A DNA stretch of 64,000 bases from Phymorhynchus buccinoides. Its lineage: Eukaryota; Mollusca; Gastropoda; Neogastropoda; Raphitomidae. Where the stretch lies: contig CM065698.1 in the NCBI GenBank assembly GCA_017654935.2, positions 1,978,301 through 2,042,300 of the forward strand, given 5' to 3'. Below the pieces are notes generated by a model that saw only the letters and a program-made list of their open reading frames with translations, was not told where the DNA came from and made no database searches. Position 1 is the first letter of the stretch. The number at the start of each line of letters is the position of its first letter. Below are positions 42,301-54,800 of this stretch, piece by piece. A program made the translations under genes and the position numbers.

Positions 42301-43756
42301 ATGACTGGGTCAGATTGTGCAGTTAACACAAGGGCTGATTTACTGCACGACGTCTGGCTGTTTAGGACAAGTGCAAAGTTCACTAGTCTGGACAGTTTTG
42401 AACATACACTCCGGTTTCATATTTGTATACAGTAAGCATTATGTGTGTGTGTGAGTTTGTATACAGTTTGGTTTCATATTTGTATCTGTAGCAGTGTGGT
42501 AAGGGTCAAGGGGGGGTAATTTGTTGGATAGGGGGCAGGGCGAGAATGGGTGCGCGTGCATGTATGAATGACGCGAGAGAGAATGAGAGGCGGGAATGAG
42601 GCTTGGGTGACGCTGAGACGCTAGAGAGAAGACGGACCGGGCTGCAGGATGGGGACGAACTGGAAGGCAATGTGAAGAGGTGGCCACGACGAGGAGGCGA
42701 GGTGAAGATGTAGGGCGAGGTAGATAGAAGCGGGGTTGGGATGGGAGGGTAGGGGGAGGTTAAGAGTAGGGTTTCATTCAAATACCCATTCGTTTTTCTC
42801 CCTGCCAGTTCTCCACTGTTGTCTCACCAACACCTCTTCTTTCCCTGCACTCTTTTCATAGATCTTCAACTACCTGCAAACTTCTCTCTTCCATTAAAAT
42901 CCAAAATAAGCTTGTACTATATTAAAAGTATTCCCTCCCCTGTAGCAGTTCCGTTTTTCCTGTGTTTGACAGATTTTTTCTGGGGTATTATTTGCTCTTT
43001 TTTCTGTTAGATCAGGGTTTTTTCTTTTGCATTCTTTACTCCCGGATTTGTCTTTCAAATGTGTGCAAAGATGTGTGCATGCATGCCAGTGTGTGTGTGT
43101 TTATCCTGTGTGAGCGAGTAGTTGCTTGAGGACGAAGTGTTTTTGTTACTTGGGCTTTTGGCTCACAAGTAAAATGGATGATGATGATGACTTTTGTGAC
43201 TGTCTCCACATTTTACGCACAAAGAACAAATTGTATGGGTTTAGTTTTCATGATCAAAATGCTTGTCAGTAATAAGTTAATGAATCAAAACCACAATGCA
43301 TCGGTATTCAGTTGTATGCATCCATTGTGGTTAGGACGGGGAGGTGGGGAGAGAGAGAGAGAGAGAGATGGTGTACTACTGTTTGGGCAGGTAGGTTTAA
43401 ATCGGCATGCTTGAATATTGTATCGGTAAAGTTTTGCTTGCAATGAAGATTATTATAATGTTAGTTTACTGATAAAGCATTCCAGTATATTTAACTCAAC
43501 ATGATGTCAAGCAAAAATGTACAGAAACTATTGTTCATTATATTGTATTGTTTATTGTGCTTAAACTGTCTTCTCTGACTTTCTTCATACTTAATTCTTG
43601 TAAGCTAATTAAGGTTGGTGAGTTGTGTTTTTGTACTTGGGATGTTGTTTTTGTACTTGGGATGTTGTCTTTTTTCGTACTTGGGATGTGCTGCCATTTT
43701 TCTAATGCAGTTTCCTACATGACATTGTCTTTTATACTGTAGTGAAAAGAACTGGG

Positions 43757-43786
43757 GTGGGGGGGGGGGGGGGGGGGGGGGGGGGT
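43757..43786. repeat. Poly-G tract
   Basis: Run of ~30 G on the + strand. Confidence 0.9.
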
Positions 43787-43929
43787 AACGTCTTAACCCA
43801 GGGTAAGCTGTAGGTCTTTCTCCTTCTATGTTTTCTAGTAGGTTCATCATGCGCCCTCCAAGTTCCGTCGTGATTTATCTGTGACATATCCAGACAAAAC
43901 AAAACAGAAACACTTAAAACATCTTTTAA

Positions 43930-44460
43930 TAATAATAATAATAATAGTGAATCATTTATATAGCGCACTCCTCCACCAAATGTGGAGCTCTATGCGCTTA
44001 ACAACAACAAAAATTAAAAGCAAGAAATTCAAAAACAAAAACAAGTAATCCTCACACACATGCAAAATAGGCATGTATACACCCCCCCCCACCCACACAT
44101 ACATGCAGGCACGCACGTACGCACATATCCACACACACACACACGCACTCACACATACACCGTTACCATCACCACCACTCACCGCACCCAAGAACACAAT
44201 ACAAAATACAATCAGTTGAAGAAAGCATCAACACACACACACACACACTCTCTTTCTCTCTCTCTCTGTCCGACTCTCGCAACAAAGCTGACGTAGACAT
44301 TGCAGTCAACACACTGAAACTAATATGGGGGGAGGGGAGTGTGTGTGTGAGAATAGAGTCCAGAAGTAATGTGGCCTAAAGGTTGTAATGTAGCTTGAAC
44401 AGGTGGGTCTTGAGAGCTGATTTGAAACGTTGCAAGGACTGGACATGGTGCATTGTTTGT
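43930..44460 (-). mobile_element. 5'-truncated LINE, reverse copy of the 47480-48661 family
   Basis: On the - strand it carries the last codons and 3'UTR of the same element (CAGTCCTTGCAACGTTTCAA, GACCCACCTGTTCAAGCTAC, CTTCTGGACTCTATTCTCAC). It ends in GCGCTATATAAATGATTCAC and ATT repeats. Confidence 0.88.
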
Positions 44461-44909
44461 GCTTTAAAGATGTAGCTTTTCTAATGATCACTCTAGCATA
44501 AAAAGAATAAATTCTGATTATATTGTACTGTAATGGTGTCGCTTATGAGAATGAGAGTTGGAAATGACCAATATATAGTTTCGTTCTTTTTCTCTCGTTT
44601 ATTTTGGGATTATATCCATTGGCATCATTCCTATGTTGAATGTTTTAGCCTTATAACACAGTCACACCCCGGTTCGTCTTGTTGCAGCTTTGACATCAGT
44701 GAGCTTATCCTCACCCCCATACACACACACAAAATGGATCAATCACTGTAGATCTCCAGTCATCCACAGGCAACCACCAGAGGAGACACTGCACTGCAGC
44801 TGAGTCAATTTTGTGGACATTAGTAAAGCTTTAAGTATTAATGAAAATAGAAAGCATTAGAACTAAAATCTACGATAAGAAGCAGTATGAAATTGATTGA
44901 AAAGACATT

Positions 44910-46095
44910 GTGGAATCAACCTGTTATGCCATGTAACGTATGGCATGTTCATTCCAATTGTGCCATATGTTAAGACTATAGGCCATACTTTTCCCCCAGG
45001 CTAAGACCCCTGTGCCTCACAGTAGGACTATTACAGTAGCATGGAATCAACCTGTTATGTCATGTAACGTATTGCGTGTTCATTCCAACTGTGCCATATG
45101 TTAAGACTATGGGCCATACTTTCCCCCAGGCTAAGGCCCCTGTGCCTTACAGTAGGACTATTACGGTAGCATGGAATCAACCTGTTATGTCATGTAACGT
45201 ACTGCGTGTTCATTCCAACTGTGCCATATGTTAAGACTATGGGCCATACTTTCCCCCAGGCTAAGGCCCCTGTGCCTTACAGTAGGACTATTACAGTAGC
45301 ATGGAATCAACCTGTTATGTCATGTAACGTACTGCGTGTTCATTCCAACTGTGCCATATGTTAAGACTATGGGCCATACTTTCCCCCAGGCTAAGGCCCC
45401 TGTGCTTTACAGTAGGACTATTACAGTAGCATGGAATCAACCTGTTATGTCATGTAACGTATTGCGTGTTCATTCCAACTGTGCCATATGTTAAGACTAT
45501 GGGCCATACTTTCCCCCAGGCTAAGGCCCCTGTGCTTTACAGTAGGACTATTACAGTAGCATGGAATCAACCTGTTATGTCATGTAACGTACTGCGTGTT
45601 CATTCCAACTGTGCCATATGTTAAGACTATGGGCCATACTTTCCCCCAGGCTAAGGCCCCTGTGCCTTACAGTAGGACTATTACAGTAGCATGGAATCAA
45701 CCTGTTATGTCATGTAACGTATTGCGTGTTCATTCCAACTGTGCCATATGTTAAGACTATGGGCCATACTTTCCCCCAGGCTAAGGCCCCTGTGCTTTAC
45801 AGTAGGACTATTACAGTAGCATGGAATCAACCTGTTATGTCATGTAACGTACTGCGTGTTCATTCCAACTGTGCCATATGTTAAGACTATGGGCCATACT
45901 TTCCCCCAGGCTAAGGCCCCTGTGCTTTACAGTAGGACTATTACAGTAGCATGGAATCAACCTGTTATGTCATGTAACGTATTGCGTGTTCATTCCAACT
46001 GTGCCATATGTTAAGACTATGGGCCATACTTTCCCCCAGGCTAAGGCCCCTGTGCCTTACAGTAGGACTATTACAGTAGCATGGAATCAACCTTG
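44910..46095. repeat. 130-bp tandem array, 9 copies
   Basis: The unit has ATGGAATCAACCTGTTATGT, CATGTAACGTACTGCGTGTT, GACTATGGGCCATACTTTCC and CAGTAGGACTATTACAGTAG. ACTAT.GGCC and AGACCCCTGTGCC recall the TATAAGGCG element, so the array probably grew inside such an element. Two subtypes (GTATTGCG, GTACTGCG) alternate. Confidence 0.95.
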
Positions 46096-46099
46096 CCTT

Positions 46100-46315
46100 G
46101 GATTCAAAGTTCAAGGGGAAAAAAGTGTTCAATTCTCACTTTACAAGCGTGGAATAAGCTTCAAATTGAGTATGATTTTGCTTTTTCTTCAGCTTCAGGG
46201 GGGCAAGGCCTCCCTGACCCCGCCCCTGTACCATGCCAGGGGCCTGGGCGGCCCTTGGACCCCTGCCTTGCCTGTTTTTGGATTTGCTCCAGTTGCATCC
46301 ATATACATGATATAG
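46100..46315 (+). repeat. Dispersed repeat, family D
   Basis: GTTCAATTCTCACTTTACAA, GATTTTGCTTTTTCTTCAG, CAAGGCCTCCCTGACCCC and GTTTTTGGATTTGCTCCAG. The same order is seen degenerate at 28150-28285. Confidence 0.65.
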
Positions 46316-46940
46316 TAGGAAATTTGACTATTATAATAGGAAATATGACTATTATGGTAGGATTCCTATGACTATTATGGTAGGAAATATGACTTATGGT
46401 AGGAAATATGATTATTATAGTATGAAATATGAGTATTATAATAGGAAAGTAAGAAATATGATTATTATAGTAGGAAATATGATGATTATAATAGGAAATA
46501 TGATTATTATACATGTAGTAGGAAATATGACTATTATGGTAGGAAATATGATTATTATAGTAGGAAATATGACTATTATGGTAGGAAATATGATTATTAT
46601 AGTAGGAAATATGACTATTATGGTAGGAAATATGATTATTATAGTAGGAAATATAATTATTGTAGTAGGAAATATTATAGTAGGAAATATGACTTATGGT
46701 AGGAAATATGATTATTATAGTAGGAAATATGACTATTATGGTAGGAAATATGACTATTATGGTAGGAAATATGACTGTTATAGTAGGAAATATGACTATT
46801 ATGATAGGAAATATGACTATTATAGTAGGAGATAAGACTTATAGTAGGAAATGTGACTGTTACAGTAGGAAATGTGACTGTTACAGTAGAAAATATGATT
46901 TATGTTAGGAAATATGACTATTATAGTAGGAAACTACAGA
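46310..46940. repeat. ~17/18-bp minisatellite, about 35 copies
   Basis: Unit TAGGAAATATGACTATTATG or -GATTATTATAG. Highly variable, and open in some frames by chance. Confidence 0.93.
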
Positions 46941-46968
46941 AACAAAGTCAGAACTTTGTGTACAATTT

Positions 46969-46991
46969 GGGGGGGGGGGGGGGGGGGGGGG
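46969..46991. repeat. Poly-G tract
   Basis: ~22 G. Confidence 0.9.
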
Positions 46992-47061
46992 TGCCCATGA
47001 CATGATGCATCTTATAGTCCATAACATATGGTGGTAGATATCCATTAACTCTTCAGGATTT

Positions 47062-48864
47062 GTTAACCGCCGTTTTGTCCAAATTCCGCTGTATTGTCTA
47101 TAGACAAAATGGTGGGGTTAGATCCGCCGTTTTGTCCAAATTTTGTATTATGATTTGGACAAAACGGCGGTTCAACAATCCGCCGTTATGTCTATAGACA
47201 AAACGGCGCCCGATTTTGAACCGCCGTTTTGTCCAAATGAAAGTTGGAGTTATAAAAACTCATTCTTGACGTTTGACTGCAAATTAGTGTATTAGGAGTT
47301 CAAATGAACTTTTTTTTAATGTGTTTTCAGTGGTCAGTGTCACTGACCAGTGGTCACTTTGGCCTATCTTTGATGTGGTTGACCATTGGTCAGTGTCACT
47401 GACCACTGGTCAACCACATCAAACCTTGTTCATTTGAACTCCTAATACACTAATTTGCAGTCAAACAGTGAAAATAGGCCAAAATGAACAAACTGAAGCT
47501 GAATGACGAAAAAACGGAGGCCTTGTTCATCCACTCTCCATCTAGAAAACTTTCGTACCCAAAGCCTGATTCCATCTCTGTCTGTGACACTCAAATACCT
47601 TTTTCTCCTTCTGCTAGAAATCTTGGCTTCCACATCTCTCAAGATATGAGTGTTGACTCACAAGTTCAAACTATCTGTCGGTCAGCATACTGTGAGCTGC
47701 GTCGCATTGGTACGATTCGCCATCTCCTGTCTATAGATACTACTAAAATACTAGTCTGCGCTTTTGTTCTCTCTAAACTAGATTATTGTAATTCACTCTT
47801 GTATGGCTGCCCCCAACACCTCATTGACAAGCTTCAAAAAGTCCAGAACTCTGCTGCCAGACTTGTCCTCAAGGTCTCTAAGTATCATCATGTTCAACCA
47901 CTCCTGATATCCCTTCATTGGCTTTCCATCAAAGCACGTATTGACTACAAAATTTCCACTCTATGTCATTCTTATTTCTCTGGAAATGCCCCTAGCTACA
48001 TTTCTGACATGCTTTCTGTCTATACTCCATCAAGGCAATTGCGGTCATCTTCGGATTCCAAAATTCTCTGTGTTCCTAGTACACGAACAAAAATGTTTGG
48101 TGAGCGCTCCTTTTCCTTTTCGGCCCCATCAGTTTGGAACTCCTTACCACGCGAAATCCGCCATATCCAGTCCTTGCAATGTTTCAAATCAGCTCTCAAG
48201 ACCCACCTGTTCAAGCTACATCACAACCTTTAGGCCACATTACTTCTGGACTCTATTCTCACACACACACTCCCCTCCCCCCATATTAGTTTCACTGTGT
48301 GTTGACTGCAATGTTTACGTCAGCTTTGTTGCGCGCGCGCGAGAGAGAGAGAGTGTGTGTGTGTGTTGATGCTTTGTTCAACTGATTGTATTTTGTATTG
48401 TGTTATTTGGGTGGGGTGAGTGGTGGTGATGGTAACGGTGTATGTGTGTGTGTGTGCGTGCGTGTGTGTGTATGTGCCGGTACGTGCGTGTATGTGTGGG
48501 TGGGGTGTGTATGTGTATGCCTATTTGCATGTGCGTGAGCGATTATTTCGTGTTGTTGTTGAATTTGTTGCTTCTTAATTTTTGTTGTTGTTAAGCGCAT
48601 AGAGCTCCACATTGGTGGAGGAATGCGCTATATAAATGATTCACTATTATTATTATTATTAAAATGACCACTGGTCAGTGACACTGACCACTGGTCAACG
48701 ACATCAAAATTTGTTCATTTGAACTCCTGTCTAGACAAAACGGCGGATTGTTGAACCGCCGTTTTGTCCAAATCATAATAGAAAATTTGGACAAAACGGC
48801 GGATCTAACCCCGCCGTTTTGTCTATAGACAAAACAGCGGAATTTGGACAAAACGGCGGTTAAC
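47062..48864. mobile_element. Large palindromic repeat element, interrupted by a LINE
   Basis: The outer ends GTTAACCGCCGTTTTGTCCA and the complement at 48845-48864 pair. The arms hold several CCGCCGTTTTGTC/GACAAAACGGCGG pairs, each itself an inverted motif, and inner TGACCACTGGTCAGTG palindromes. Without the inserted LINE (47480-48661) the element is ~600 bp. Confidence 0.82.
47480..48661 (+). mobile_element. 5'-truncated LINE inserted in the palindrome, RT C-terminus
   Basis: A 249-codon frame at 47484-48233 encodes LNDEKTEALFIHSPSRKLSY, SARNLGFHISQDMSV, FVLSKLDYCNSLLYGCP and GERSFSFSAPSVWNSLPREI. This is the jockey/CR1-type RT C-terminal region, ~45% like 5569-6315. The 3' end is GCGCTATATAAATGATTCAC plus (ATT)n. 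AAAATGA on both sides is a plausible 7-bp target duplication. Confidence 0.9.
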
Positions 48865-49199
48865 AGCACCATGTGTTTGTGACCTTCTTGGTGGTCCATT
48901 GCATCTCAACCGACAAGAGGGGAGTTACTGTTTTTTTCAAATGCGCATGTATTGCTTTAATGGAAAAATCGCTGATGTGAGCTCTAAAAATAGTCAAACA
49001 CATGGCAGGGTACTTGGCAGTGAATGATTTTGTATTCGCCCATGGAGTTAAATGTGCTTGATGTTTTCATAGAAAGAACATATGACACCAGTCGTTAATT
49101 ATACATCATTTATTAGTTACCGGCAATGTCAAACAGGAAAACTGTAAACATGTTTTTTTCTTTTGCACAAATTTACAGCTCGTCACATTTTGGAATATC

Positions 49200-49800
49200 G
49201 ATTCTTCTACTTAGTAAATCATACACTCGCTCACACACACATGGATATATACTTGGCTCACATTTATGTTCACACACACACGTACGCACACACACACACA
49301 CATGTGCGCACGCGCACACACACACACACACAGATTTTAACTTCAATCAAACCACTTTACTCACACACACACACACAGATTTAATCAAACCACTTTACTC
49401 ACACACACACACAGTTTAATTTCAATCAAACCACTTTACTCACACACACACACACAGATTAACTTTAATCAAACCACTTTACTCACACACACACACAGAT
49501 TAACTTTAATCAAATCACTTTACTCACACACACACACACAGATTAACTTTAATCAAACTACTTTACTTACACACACACACACACACAGAGTTTAATTTCA
49601 ATCAAACCACTTTACTCTCACACACACACACACACACACAGATTAACTTTAATCAAACCACTTTACTCACACACACACACACAGATTAACTTTAATCAAA
49701 CCACTTTACTTACACACAAACACACAGTTTAACTTCAATCAAACCACTTTACTCTCACACACACACACACACAGATGAACTTTAATCAAACCACTTTCTG
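49200..49800. repeat. (CA)n / TTTAATCAAACCACTTTACT compound array
   Basis: About ten units of GATTAACTTTAATCAAACCA CTTTACTCACACACACA with variable CA length. Confidence 0.93.
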
Positions 49801-50164
49801 TCAAATCTGCAAGGTTATGAAAACATAATTCTTCCACAATCGCCACAATGTTTCCAAACCCTGCATTTTAAAATAAGTTTTCAATAAGCAGGCAATGAAA
49901 AAGCATTTTTCTTTGAAAATATTTTGGAGGTTTAGGAGCTGTCTGTTAGTGAGGTCAAAGGGCAAAGAGCCCTTTACGATGATCGGAGGGGGGTAGGGGG
50001 AGCAATTCCTCTTGAAGATGAAAAACCATTAAAACATGGGGGGAAAGGGCATCTCCTTGCTTTAAACCCCATCTGACGTCTGTTTTTCTTCATTCACTTT
50101 TCTCTGAATTTCGAGAAGTCACTGAAAAGCACCACGCCTGATAAACTCATTTAATTTAAAGCAG

Positions 50165-50450
50165 TCTCACCTTGGCTTAAGACTGTGTCAGACCAATTGA
50201 CATGGGCTAGAACACCAAGGCTACATCAAAATGTTATGCTCTTCATAGTTATGCACGGATTGTCTTTAGCCATGACAAGCTCCTAGCATAACATTCCCCG
50301 AAGATGGAGTGTGGAGCCCATGTGGCGAGGTAATAAAAAAAACGTCACGCATGTAATGTTCTCATCTGTAGCTGATGCACTTGTACCATAGTGTTCAAGC
50401 GCTTCCGCTGTTGTGATGATCCCTGGAGTCTTTTAGCCAGGGTAAGCTAA
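50165..50450. repeat. Dispersed repeat, family C
   Basis: Matches 11915-12060 with a ~160-bp internal segment extra (CTCCTAGCATAACATTCCCC region). No ORF. Confidence 0.6.
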
Positions 50451-50477
50451 CAACAAAACAGTCAAGTAACTAGAGTG

Positions 50478-50545
50478 AATTTCTGCCAGAGGACGCTGCT
50501 GATGATGCGACATCTCCATAATGCCACCAATGTTCATACAGACCA
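50478..50545 (-). pseudogene. Decayed copy of the 3' end of the CPLANE2 last exon
   Basis: GAATTTCTGCCAGAGGACGC then GATGATGCGACATCTCC and CCACCAATGTTCATACAGA (+ strand) align with 50584-50635 (AAATTTCTGCCAGACGATGC GACGTCCCGATGCCACAGATGTTCGCAGAG). It holds small insertions and lies just downstream in transcription. Confidence 0.8.
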
Positions 50546-50579
50546 GCACAATAACACCACTCTAATTTATTATTTAAAA

Positions 50580-50799
50580 CTATAAATTTCTGCCAGACGA
50601 TGCGACGTCCCGATGCCACAGATGTTCGCAGAGCGTGTTGAGGACGGGGATGATGTCCCCTGGCCCCCCACTGGTGGCGCTGCCCTCTCCCTGGGCGGGG
50701 CTGGCCACGTTACGGATCCTTAATACGGGGATCTGCCAATGGGCCTCAAAGTCGTGCACGTCTCTCTGCGTCACTTCGCTGTGCGCGTGGAGGTCAAAT
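50580..50799 (-). CDS. CPLANE2: CPLANE2 last exon
   Basis: Acceptor CCACCAG at 50800-50806 chosen because it restores K-FDLHAHSEVTQRD in frame, matching the SKFD region of RSG1; a nearer CACAG would lose FDLHAH. Stop TAG at 50580-50582. Confidence 0.88.
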
Positions 50800-51770
50800 C
50801 TGGTGGTGTGTTAAGAAATGTCCACACTTTTCAAAGCTTTGCATCATGTGTTTGTATCGGTTCTCAGATTGTGATACTTTCACATGCCTTAATTCAAACA
50901 AACAAAATGTACACAAAATTTTAGGAATTACTCTGTATAACAACATTTAATAATATGAAGTAAAAAAACATGTAAGACATTTAGATGAAAAAGTAATGAA
51001 TTGTCATCCTGTCAATTAGACTGTGTTGAAGGTACAGAAAATACACATATAATCTTTAACGTGCATATCAATATTATTTTTATAAACCATGTTCTCCAAA
51101 ACTGTCTAAAACACAAATGCATAATTATTATTTAATGTTCATACAAAAGCAATGATGTTCCTTTACATTTTAAAACCTATCCAAAAAGTCAAATACATAA
51201 CCACGAACAGGAAACAACAACAGCTTAAGTATACTATTACTTTCAGATGATGTCAATTCTCATCGTAAATAATTGGAATTTATCAGATTAAACACACAGT
51301 TTTATATGCTGTGACTAGTGTGAGGAAGCAAGCTTATGTTTCACTGTGTTGAAATATGAAAATAACATTCACATTCCCTATGAGCGAGATAACGGCTAAA
51401 GACAATAAAAAATGTATTGAGGACCCAAGGATACTTGGTTCCCAGCACAATCTTTGCGATGCCATCTCCGGGGTTAGTGAGGCGTGTCAACAGCTGGGGA
51501 ACTTCGTCAAAACTGCCCTTGTCCACGAAGGAAAACAGGAACAACATGGCGTCTACCTTGTCCTGACACGCCTAGGAAAAGAAAACATCAAAGTCATCAT
51601 CATTGTCGTTATCATCAAATATGTACAAGTGAGGAATTTTATCAACACTACCCTTGTAAAGTGGCACAGTGGTAGCGCGTTTGCTTCGTGTCAAGTAAAC
51701 CAGAGTTCGAACCTGGGTACAGGGGATTTTTCCTCTCACTTTGCACTAGGCCTTGCGGTGTGAACGTGGA

Positions 51771-51801
<31 letters not shown>

Positions 51802-54800
51802 CATGTGCTCATGCACTTAGCACACGCTAAACCCAGTGGCAACGAAAAAGTTGTAATTTGGTCAAAATTTACCCCCCTCCCTTCCTTCCTCATCAGTAAC
51901 TCAAAAATCGCATGCCAAAATTTATTTATTTTTAAATTGGGTGGCGCGCCTCTGGCTGCAACGCTCTCTCCAGGTGGGAGCAACCCGAATTTCACAGAGA
52001 CGCCTCTGTGACTATAAAAATAATGTACCTAACCTAATCTAATTTGTCTATGAAGGAAAACAGGAACAATATAGCGTCTACCCCATCCTGACAAGCCTGT
52101 GGTCAACAAACCAGAACAATGTCGTTGAATGTAGATCAATGCAGGAATATGTTTAACAGCACTGCCCCATCCTGACAAGCCTGTGGTCAACAAACCAGAA
52201 CAATGTAGATCAATGCAGGGATATGTTTAACAGCACTGCCCCATCCTGACAGGCCTGTGGTCAACAAACCAGAACAATGTAGATCAATGCAGGGATATGT
52301 TTAACAGCACTGCCCCATCCTGACAAGCCTGTGGTCAACAAACCAGAACAATGTAGATCAATGCAGGGATATGTTTAACAGCACTGCCCCATCCTGACAG
52401 GCCTGTGGTCAACAAACCAGAACAATGTAGATCAATGCAGGGATATGTTTAACAGCACTGCCCCATCCTGACAGGCCTGTGGTCAACAAACCAGAACAAT
52501 GTAGATCAATGCAGGGATATGTTTAACAGCACTGCCCCATCCTGACAGGCCTGTGGTCAACAAACCAGAACAATGTAGATCAATGCAGGGATATGTTTAA
52601 CAGCACTGCCCCATCCTGACAGGCCTGTGGTCAACAAACCAGAACAATGTAGATCAATGCAGGGATATGTTTAACAGCACTGCCCCATCCTGACAGGCCT
52701 GTGGTCAACAAACCAGAACAATGTAGATCAATGCAGGGATATGTTTAACAGCACTGCCCCATCCTGACAGGCCTGTGGTCAACAAACCAGAACAATGTAG
52801 ATCAATGCAGGGATATGTTTAACAGCACTGCCCCATCCTGACAAGCCTGTGGTCAACAAACCAGAACAATGTCGTTGAATGTAGATCAATGCAGGAATAT
52901 GTTTAACAGCACTGCCCCAAACAGAGCTGGTTTTCAGGTCCCCTAGGGGCTTGTACACATCGCATCCGCAATCCACCAGTTCTGTACGGAAACCCTGTAC
53001 ACTTATGTAAGAAATAAGCGGATGGGATTGTGCATGAGTTTCCACGTGTAAAGTACACAATCCTTCATATTTCTTACTTCCACATTGTTTTGGGCGGATT
53101 GTGCATGAGTTTCCATGTGTAAAGTACACAATCCTTCATATTTCTTACTTCCACATTGTTTTGGGCGGATTGTGCATGAGTTTCCATGTGTAAAGTACAC
53201 AATCCTTCATATTTCTTACTTCCACATTGTTTTGGGCGGATTGTGCATGAGTTTCCATGTGTAAAGTAAACAATCCTTCATATTTCTTACTTCCACATTG
53301 TTTTGGGCGGATTGTGCATGAGTTTCCATGTGTAAAGTAAACAATCCTTCATATTTCTTACTTCCACATTGTTTTGGGCGGATTGAGCATGGTTGTCCAG
53401 TGTATATATGGTACTTGGTATATTCTAGTCACAAAGACGTCTCTGCAAAATCTGGGCTGCTCTCCCCCGGTGAGCGTGTTGCCGCAAGCGCAGTGCCTAC
53501 CCTTTTTTTTTCTTGGTGGGGGGTGGGGGCAAACTTGGGAAAAGTAACAGGCAGCATGATTTCTCCCTGCTCTTACAGATTTTTAACTGCCATGGGATTT
53601 TAACGTGCGAAAAGCGCACGGGTCAGACAAGCTTTAAGTCCCCATTCGAAGGACTGGACGTTCAGTTCGATTTTCCTGTCGAACTGGAAAGAAAGAGCGA
53701 GGCCTGGATTGAACCCGGGTCACTCACGCTGCAGTCACGCACTACATTTGGCAGGCGAACGTCTTAATCACTGTGCCACCTTTCTTCTTTATGCGTGCAT
53801 GCCCTTAGGCTGCAGTACTAAGAGCCCAAATGTCCATACATGAATACAAACTCACCGGCAAAATGTGATCGTATCTCTTCATGGCAGCCTCCCCGGCATC
53901 AAACAGCTGGATGTTGAACAGCACGGTTTTCCCCAGCTGTTTGATTCGGCCCGGCCAGTACACGTGACTGGTCTGTAGACCTGGCAGAGAACAACAGCTG
54001 GAATTACTGACAGCTGTCATACACTATTGTTGAGCTTTCAAACTGCATCTTTATTAGTAGAGAAACACTGAGATAGAACCATTTACAAAATGAATACATG
54101 GGTCCTTAGATCAAACATATTTGGCACACACACACACTCTCTCTTCCTCTTGTTCCTTCTCTGTGTCGCTATAGCTCTTATACTGTCATGTCTCTCATTC
54201 AGTGATTTGCTGAGTAATAAGTGTAGGCTATTCCCAGTGAATGTAGCCTGTGTGTGTTGCTTTAGTTTTGCCATTCACTCATTCTCTTCTCTGGCTGTCT
54301 GTCTGCCTGTCTCTCTCACTGCTATTTCATTATGTGTTAGGCAGGTTTTTGTTTGTGGCTCAAGCCACAAACCTATAACTCACTTTGTCGGTCTGTCGGT
54401 CGGTCCAAAATTGTTGCACATATTGACAAAATTGTCGCACTTCAAATCGAGGCTGCACTTCAATTGAGGCCGCTCTTTAAAATGATGTATTTTAAAGCGT
54501 ACAAAATAATAAACATACGTAATACAGACACGACGAGTATGCGGTGCTTCTTTCGATGAATATAAGTAGGATACATAGTTTTAAATGTTTTCCAAAAGAT
54601 ATAAAAAGTTACGAAATGGTGCAGAGATAACATTCTGGTTTACAGATTAAAATTATTGAAAAGCCAGGGGAGGTGACTCATGATTGGAGTGGTAAAAATA
54701 GACCGCGTGCCACAAACTATTGCGAATTCGCGCTTGTTTGACATTAGCCTGTAGAAAGGGCCTATAGTAAATGAGAAATGCACTATATACGATTTTCTAC

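Noticed and set aside
51655..51740. tRNA gene from A and B boxes
   Set aside because: The acceptor and anticodon arms do not close, and the sequence continues into a body shared with another copy at 53421-53786; it is a SINE.
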